Shown here piece by piece: positions 1 through 6,235 of a DNA stretch of 6,235 bases. Within the stretch, counting starts at the first letter, position 1. The number at the start of each line of letters is the position of its first letter. The notes under the pieces are model-generated. The model was given only the letters and a program-made list of their open reading frames with translations. It did no database searches and was not told where the DNA came from. The position numbers and the translations under genes were made by a program. The DNA comes from Acidobacteriota bacterium (GTDB lineage Bacteria; Acidobacteriota; Vicinamibacteria; Vicinamibacterales; UBA2999), in assembly GCA_947465275.1 (NCBI GenBank), contig CANIAI010000154.1, positions 1 through 6,235 on the forward strand. The letters run 5' to 3'.

Positions 1-10
1 AGCCCGTCTG

Positions 11-2227
<2,217 letters not shown>

Positions 2228-2240
2228 CCCCGCGACCCGC

Positions 2241-2280
2241 ACCCGCGGCCGCCCCCCCTGACCGGGGGGCGGCGGTGGGT
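2241..2280 (+). terminator. Strong GC-rich hairpin after clpC, terminator-like
   Basis: The arms 2241-2257 and 2264-2280 can pair over 17 positions with one G-G mismatch (2247/2274) and one G-U pair (2245/2276). The core is six C (2252-2257) against six G (2264-2269), around a 6-base loop. It begins 13 bases after the clpC stop. No T-tract follows; the next bases are CCCCCCTCC. It is therefore not a classical intrinsic terminator. It could slow transcription, protect the 3' end of the clpC message or act with Rho. Confidence 0.5.
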
Positions 2281-2382
2281 CCCCCCTCCGGGTCCGCCGA
2301 AAGGCCGCCACGGCCATTGGCGCGTCTAATCCCGAGAAACGTCCTGTAGAATGAACCCTTTAGGGTGACGAGACGCGTGTTG
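2281..2382 (+). promoter_or_regulatory. Possible promoter and leader region of bamA
   Basis: This is the rest of the clpC-bamA gap and includes its most AT-rich stretch (about 2325-2362). It holds two -10-like hexamers, TCTAAT (2325-2330, five of six matches to TATAAT) and TAGAAT (2347-2352). Neither has a convincing -35 box at 16-18 bases. TTGGCG (2317-2322) is 24 bases from the second hexamer, which is too far. A separate promoter for bamA is plausible after the hairpin, but the sequence alone does not establish it. Confidence 0.25.
2355..2366. repeat. Short inverted repeat ACCCT-TT-AGGGT before bamA
   Basis: Two perfect 5-base arms flank a TT spacer, 16 bases before the preferred bamA ATG and just after the hexamer TAGAAT. 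The right arm contains the only SD-like AGGG (2362-2365) in the leader and runs into the alternative GTG start at 2365. It could be a small operator or a weak RNA fold hiding the AGGG. The arms are short enough that chance is a real option. Confidence 0.3.
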
Positions 2383-5172
2383 ATGACCAGATCGTTCCTT
2401 CGCGCCGTGACGCTGTCGCTCGCCGCCATGGCGGGCGCCGCGACTCCGGCGCTCGCGCAGGCGCCTGCCGCGACTCCGGCCACCTCCGGGAATCCGACCA
2501 CGGTCTGCGGCCTGCCGATTCCGGCGCCCGCCGCGCTGCCGCCGGCCGGGTCCGGCCCGGTGATCTTCCAGCTCGCGCCCTGTTTCCCCAGTCAGGGGAA
2601 CACGTCGACCATCGAGTCCGAGACGTATCTCTTCTACATCCACCTGCGTCCCAGCCTCCCGTCGCAGGGGCGCTGGGTGCCGTACGACGATGCGGCCGAG
2701 CAGCTGATCAAGGAAGACTTCCGCCGGCTCTGGGACACGAACTTCATCGACGACCTCTCCATCGAGACCACTGATTACGTCTTCGCCAACGGCGTGGTCG
2801 GCAAGATCGTGGTCTACAACATGGAGGAGCGGGAGCGCATCAAGATCGTCGACTACCAGGGCTCGAAGCAGATCGACCGCACGAAGATCGAGGAGCAGAT
2901 GCGCGACCGCGGCATCGAGCTGCGCCTCGACTCGTTCGTCGACCAGGGCGCCATCCGCCGGGTCGAGACGGTGCTGCGCGAGATGATGGCGTCGAAGGGC
3001 TTCTCGAACGCCATCGTCACCCACACGATGACCCCGGTGGCGGGCGGGCCGAAGCTGGTCAACGTCACGTTCACCGTGGCCGAGGGGCCGAAGATCCGCA
3101 TCCGTGACATCGAGTTCGTCGGCAACACGGCGCTCGGCGACGGCGTCCTGCAGCGGAAGCTGAAGGAGAACAAGCCGAAGGGGGTGCTGTCGTTCATCAC
3201 CGGCGGCGGCACCTACAAGGAAGACAAGTTCGAGGAAGACGCCGACAAGGTGCTCGAGTACTACCGCAACCGCGGATATGTCCGGGCGCGCGTCGGCCAG
3301 CCCGAACTGAAGGTGCTCGAGGACACCGGGGACGGCAAGACGCGCTGGGTCCAGCTGCGCATTCCGGTGACCGAGGGGCCGCGCTACAAGCTCGGCGAGC
3401 TTGAATTCGACGGGAACACCGTGGTGAAGAGCGATGCGCTCCGCCCGCTGTTCAAGCTCAAGCCGGGCGAGTGGTACAACGAGAAGCTCGTGCGCGACGG
3501 CCTCAAGAAGGCGCAGGAAATCTACGGCGGCGGCGGCTACATGGAATTCACCGGCGCCCCCGACCTCAAGTTCCGTGACGACGGCATCGAGGCCGGCGAC
3601 GACGCGAACGTCCCGGCGGCGCTCCTCGCCGAATCGGCCCCGGTCAACCCGACCGTCGACGTGACGATGCGCCTGCAGGAAGGCAAGCAGTACTTCGTCA
3701 ACCGCATCTTCTTCACGGGCAACGCGACGACCCGCGACAACGTGATCCGCCGGGAGATCCGGCTCGTCGAGGGGGGCCTCTTCAACACCGAGGCGCTCAA
3801 GTTCAGCGTCCGTCGGCTCAACCAGCTCGGCTACTTCAAGCAGCTGGAAGGGAACGACAAGGACATGAAGGTCGACAAGACGCCCGGCCGCGAGAATGCC
3901 GTCGACGTCACGCTCAAGGTCGAGGAGCAGAACCGCAACCAGCTGTCGTTCGGCGCGGGCGTCTCGCAGTACGAGGGGCTCTTCGGCCAGCTCGGGTTCC
4001 AGACGTCAAACTTCCTGGGCCGCGGCGAGTCGCTCACCCTCAACATGACCGCCGGCTCGCGGTCACAGAACTACCAGCTCGCCTTCACCGAACCGTTCCT
4101 GTTCGACCGGAACATGACCGGTGGCTTCGACATCTACAAGCGGTCGCTGCAGTACATCGGCTACTACACGCAGAAGTCGACCGGCGGCAACACGACGTTC
4201 GGGTTCCCCGTCGGCAACTTCAGCCGGATGTACACGAACTACTCCTACGAACGCGTGGGAGTGGCCGACCTGAACGAGGCGCTCATCGACTCGTCGTGCG
4301 TCACGACCGCGACGTGCCAGACGATCTCGCTGGCCACGCTCGACCAGCTGACACCGACGCAGCTGCAGCTCGTGCGGCGGAACCCGTTCGTCTACGATTC
4401 GCTCCTCATCGGGCAGGGCGGCAAGCGGACGATCAGCAAGGTCGTCCCGAGCTTCGTCCACAACACGATCGACAACCCGATCTTCCCGTCGCGCGGCAAG
4501 CGCCTGACCATGTCACTCGACGTCGCCGGGCTCGGAGGCAACACCAGCTTCCTGAAACCGACGGGCGAGTTCATCTTCTACAAGCCGCACCTGCCGCGGA
4601 CCTCCTTCGGCTTCCGGGTGCAGGCGCAGTACGTCCGCCCGTGGGGTGACACCGAGACGCTGCCGATCTTCGAGCGGCTGGTGCTGGGCGGCGAGTACTC
4701 GGTGCGCGGCTACGACATCCGCTCGGTCGGCCCGACGGTGCCGAATTCGACGGTCGTCCTCGGCGGCAACAAGAGCATCCTCTTCAATGCCGAGTACCTG
4801 ATCTCGATCGCCGGACCGGTGCGCCTCGTGCTCTTCTACGACGCCGGGCAGGTGCGCGACATCGGACAGAGCTTCGGGATGAAGGAAGACCTGACGGAAC
4901 AGGTGTTCCCGGCAGGCCCGGTACTCTTCGACCCGCTGGCGACCTCGCGGCTGACCGACCCCAATGCCCCGGGCCCGACCACGCAGGTGATCGGCCACAC
5001 CAGCGCGTTCAAGACGTCGACCGGCGCCGAAATCCGCTTCTTCATGCCGGTGCTCAATGTGCCGTTCCGGCTGATCTTCGCGGCCAACCCGCAGCGTGGC
5101 GGCGTGCTCGACAACAACCTGCTGCCCGCGAAGAACTTCACGTTCAAGTTCGCCGTCGGCTCGACCTTCTGA
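2383..5172 (+). CDS. bamA: BamA outer-membrane protein assembly factor (Omp85 family)
   Basis: This is the central Bam-complex protein, which folds and inserts beta-barrel proteins into the outer membrane. From ATG 2383 it has 929 residues: signal peptide 1-25 (MTRSFLR n-region, cleavage ALA|QA), a Pro/Ala-rich tether with Cys42 and Cys67 (about 26-80), five POTRA domains (about 82-150, 152-234, 237-332, 334-433, 437-515) and a 16-strand-type barrel (about 519-929). POTRA signatures include FVGNTAL, EFDGNTVV and FFTGNATT. The barrel shows DNPIFPSRG (697-705), the loop-6 motif VRGY (774-777) and the C-terminal signal FKFAVGSTF ending in Phe. POTRA4 carries an acidic/Ala insert (about 399-422), and extracellular loop 7 is long (about 825-874). 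A frame-consistent GTG at 2365 would add six residues; ATG 2383 is preferred because it gives a compact signal peptide, although no start here has a good Shine-Dalgarno. The TGA overlaps an ATG of the next frame. Confidence 0.96.
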   Translation: MTRSFLRAVTLSLAAMAGAATPALAQAPAATPATSGNPTTVCGLPIPAPAALPPAGSGPVIFQLAPCFPSQGNTSTIESETYLFYIHLRPSLPSQGRWVPYDDAAEQLIKEDFRRLWDTNFIDDLSIETTDYVFANGVVGKIVVYNMEERERIKIVDYQGSKQIDRTKIEEQMRDRGIELRLDSFVDQGAIRRVETVLREMMASKGFSNAIVTHTMTPVAGGPKLVNVTFTVAEGPKIRIRDIEFVGNTALGDGVLQRKLKENKPKGVLSFITGGGTYKEDKFEEDADKVLEYYRNRGYVRARVGQPELKVLEDTGDGKTRWVQLRIPVTEGPRYKLGELEFDGNTVVKSDALRPLFKLKPGEWYNEKLVRDGLKKAQEIYGGGGYMEFTGAPDLKFRDDGIEAGDDANVPAALLAESAPVNPTVDVTMRLQEGKQYFVNRIFFTGNATTRDNVIRREIRLVEGGLFNTEALKFSVRRLNQLGYFKQLEGNDKDMKVDKTPGRENAVDVTLKVEEQNRNQLSFGAGVSQYEGLFGQLGFQTSNFLGRGESLTLNMTAGSRSQNYQLAFTEPFLFDRNMTGGFDIYKRSLQYIGYYTQKSTGGNTTFGFPVGNFSRMYTNYSYERVGVADLNEALIDSSCVTTATCQTISLATLDQLTPTQLQLVRRNPFVYDSLLIGQGGKRTISKVVPSFVHNTIDNPIFPSRGKRLTMSLDVAGLGGNTSFLKPTGEFIFYKPHLPRTSFGFRVQAQYVRPWGDTETLPIFERLVLGGEYSVRGYDIRSVGPTVPNSTVVLGGNKSILFNAEYLISIAGPVRLVLFYDAGQVRDIGQSFGMKEDLTEQVFPAGPVLFDPLATSRLTDPNAPGPTTQVIGHTSAFKTSTGAEIRFFMPVLNVPFRLIFAANPQRGGVLDNNLLPAKNFTFKFAVGSTF
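2437..2480 (+). repeat. 14-base direct repeat in the bamA signal peptide region
   Basis: GCCGCGACTCCGGC occurs at 2437-2450 and again at 2467-2480, exactly 30 bases (10 codons) apart. Both copies encode Ala-Ala-Thr-Pro-Ala, one before and one after the predicted signal peptidase site. It looks like a small internal duplication that lengthened the Pro/Ala tether of BamA, though GC-rich Ala/Pro codons make short repeats fairly likely. Confidence 0.4.
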
Positions 5173-5188
5173 TGCTGCCGCGACTCCC

Positions 5189-5194
5189 GAGGAG
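5189..5194 (+). promoter_or_regulatory. Ribosome binding site GAGGAG for the lipoprotein gene
   Basis: GAGGAG lies 10 bases before ATG 5205. No comparable site precedes the earlier in-frame ATG at 5172, so this site decides the start in favour of 5205. Confidence 0.6.
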
Positions 5195-5204
5195 CTTTGC
5201 CCGC

Positions 5205-5648
5205 ATGTTCCGACCCGTCCGCCGTGCCCTGCCCCTGCTGGCCCTGATGCCGGTCCTGCTGCTCACCGGCTGTGGGAGCGACAGCACCCCGACCGCGCCG
5301 ACGACAACGGTGACGACGGTGACGGAGGCCTTCGAGGGGACGCTCCAGAGGAACGCGGCGCTGACCCACGCTTTCATCGTCGGCACGCCCGGCACGGTGA
5401 CCGTGTCGCTGAGCAGCGTGACCTCGGAGCACTACGACAGCGCCAGCCCGACGGTCATCGGGTTCTCGCTCGGCACCTGGAACACGACGACCGAGCTGTG
5501 CCAGGTGGTGCTCGCCAACGACCAGGCCATCGCGGGCCGCATCATCGTCGGCACGGCCCAGAATTCCGGCGCCTTCTGCGTTCGGGTCTACGACGTCGGC
5601 CGGATCACCGAGCCGACCAGCTACACCCTCACGGTCGTCCACAACTGA
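5205..5648 (+). CDS. Small outer-membrane-type lipoprotein of unknown function between bamA and skp
   Basis: The product is 147 residues long from ATG 5205. Residues 1-22 form a lipoprotein signal (Arg-rich n-region, Leu-rich core) ending in lipobox LLTGC, with lipidation expected at Cys23. The next residues are Gly-Ser, not Asp, which fits Lol-dependent transfer to the outer membrane. A Ser/Thr/Pro tether (about 25-40) leads to a domain (about 41-147) of alternating beta-strand-like segments, such as TVTVSLSSV, IGFSLGTW, CVRVYDVG and SYTLTVVH. This resembles small all-beta domains such as the bacterial pre-peptidase C-terminal type; that comparison is from memory and not tested. Cys99 and Cys125 could form a disulfide. 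I do not recognise a named family and see no catalytic motif. An in-frame ATG at 5172, overlapping the bamA stop as TGATG, would add 11 residues; 5205 is preferred for its ribosome binding site and normal signal length. Tight linkage to bamA suggests co-expression and perhaps an envelope-assembly role. Confidence 0.82.
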   Translation: MFRPVRRALPLLALMPVLLLTGCGSDSTPTAPTTTVTTVTEAFEGTLQRNAALTHAFIVGTPGTVTVSLSSVTSEHYDSASPTVIGFSLGTWNTTTELCQVVLANDQAIAGRIIVGTAQNSGAFCVRVYDVGRITEPTSYTLTVVHN

Positions 5649-5672
5649 TGTACGGCGCAACTGAGGTAAGAT
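5645..5672 (+). promoter_or_regulatory. Weak promoter-like pair before skp
   Basis: CTGATG (5645-5650) and TAAGAT (5667-5672) are separated by 16 bases and match the -35 and -10 consensus at three and four of six positions. The pair overlaps the lipoprotein stop codon. It might give skp extra transcription, but co-transcription with bamA explains the layout equally well. Confidence 0.2.
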
Positions 5673-5688
5673 CGAGCGTTCCCTTCGA

Positions 5689-5693
5689 AAGGA
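5689..5693 (+). promoter_or_regulatory. Ribosome binding site AAGGA for skp
   Basis: AAGGA lies eight bases before ATG 5702, an ideal spacing. It fixes that start over the in-frame ATG at 5648, which overlaps the lipoprotein stop codon. Confidence 0.7.
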
Positions 5694-5701
5694 TTCAGTC
5701 G

Positions 5702-6235
5702 ATGAGAGTTCTGGCCTCGGTCGTGGTGTTCACGGCCGTCCTGTCCGCCGTCCCGTCCTTCGCCCAGGGACAGGCGCCCGCACCCCGCCCGGCGGCGGCT
5801 CCGGGGCAGCCCACCCCGGCCGCGGCGCCCGCGCCTGCTCCCGCGCCGTTTCCCGACGGGGCCAAGTTCGGTTTCGTCCAGATTCAGGTGATTGCGGCGG
5901 CCTCCAACGAAGGCAAGGCGGCGACCGCGAAGGTCAACGCGCTCGTCCAGAAGAAGCAGACCGAGGGCGCTGACAAGCAGAAGCAGCTCCAGACGGCGCA
6001 GCAGAAGCTCGACGCGGGCGGCAGCGTGATGAACGACAACGCGCGCGCCCAGCTGCAGAAGGACATCGACCGCCTGACCCTCGAGATCCAGCGGTTCACC
6101 GAGGACGCGCAGCAGGAAGTGCAGACGCTGCAGAACGACCTCCAGAACGAGTTCCAGGCCAAGCTGATGCCGATCATCCAGCAGGTGGCGACGGAGAAGA
6201 AGCTCTGGGCCATCTTCAGCGCGGCCGACAGCGGC
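5702..6235 (+). CDS. skp: Skp/OmpH periplasmic chaperone, 3' end cut by the window
   Basis: This homologue of the trimeric periplasmic chaperone holds unfolded outer-membrane proteins and delivers them to BamA. The 178 codons seen have no stop and run to the last base. They encode a signal peptide (1-21, MRVLASVVVF to SFA|QGQ), a Pro/Ala-rich tether (about 22-52), then the OmpH-type first strand KFGFVQIQVI (55-64). A long charged, Gln-rich helical region (about 68-160) forms the coiled-coil arms, with KLMPIIQQVATEKKL leading into the returning strand WAIFSAADSG. By comparison with the family, roughly 20-40 residues are missing. E. coli Skp has 161 residues including its signal and lacks such a tether. 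The start ATG 5702 has AAGGA at eight bases and gives a clean signal peptide. The position downstream of bamA, with one lipoprotein gene between, matches the common bamA-skp order, where lpx and fabZ genes often follow. Confidence 0.9.
   Translation, partial: MRVLASVVVFTAVLSAVPSFAQGQAPAPRPAAAPGQPTPAAAPAPAPAPFPDGAKFGFVQIQVIAAASNEGKAATAKVNALVQKKQTEGADKQKQLQTAQQKLDAGGSVMNDNARAQLQKDIDRLTLEIQRFTEDAQQEVQTLQNDLQNEFQAKLMPIIQQVATEKKLWAIFSAADSG

Noticed and set aside
2317..2352. TTGGCG and TAGAAT as a promoter pair for bamA
   Set aside because: The 24-base spacing is far from the 16-18 bases expected for a housekeeping sigma factor.
2326..3024. 232-codon minus-strand frame over the bamA 5' end
   Set aside because: It is antisense to the BamA signal peptide and POTRA1-2; the product is compositionally biased and unlike any family I know.
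4836..5660. 274-codon minus-strand frame over the bamA end and the lipoprotein gene
   Set aside because: It covers two well-supported plus-strand genes and has only biased composition.
5884..6213. 109-codon minus-strand frame at the right edge, Cys/Ser/Phe-rich
   Set aside because: It is antisense to the Skp coiled-coil region. Complemented Gln/Lys/Glu codons produce the apparent Ser/Phe/Cys-rich protein.

Overview
The window is GC-rich DNA (about two thirds G+C by eye). It carries four genes in a row on the + strand, with no sign of mobile elements, RNA genes or CRISPR. The genes are clpC (11-2227), bamA (2383-5172), a small lipoprotein (5205-5648) and the start of skp/ompH (5702 to the window edge). 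Skp has no stop codon inside the window. BamA, Skp and a lipoprotein with an outer-membrane-type signal show a Gram-negative (diderm) cell. A ClpC-type rather than ClpA-type unfoldase beside bamA-skp, the high GC and the style of the lipoprotein together suggest Acidobacteriota, perhaps the Vicinamibacteria. That placement is inference from gene content, not from a marker gene.

Layout: clpC starts within a TGATG (9-13), so a gene upstream of the window may end by overlapping its start. A 155-base gap after clpC holds a long, very GC-rich hairpin, then a more AT-rich stretch with -10-like hexamers and a small inverted repeat just before bamA. bamA ends in a TGATG that touches the reading frame of the lipoprotein. 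The lipoprotein ends in another TGATG that opens the skp frame. In both cases a better-supported start with a Shine-Dalgarno sequence lies 33-54 bases further on. bamA, the lipoprotein and skp therefore look like one transcription unit.

Function: ClpC unfolds cytoplasmic proteins for ClpP. Skp escorts unfolded outer-membrane proteins through the periplasm to BamA, which inserts them into the outer membrane. The lipoprotein between bamA and skp is the unfamiliar part. It is predicted to sit in the outer membrane with a small beta-rich domain, and its position makes it a candidate accessory factor for envelope assembly, though no sequence motif proves this. The locus is mostly conserved housekeeping. 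The points of interest are the single-repeat N-domain of ClpC, the extra lipoprotein, the proline/alanine/threonine-rich tethers on all three exported proteins, and the junction structures.
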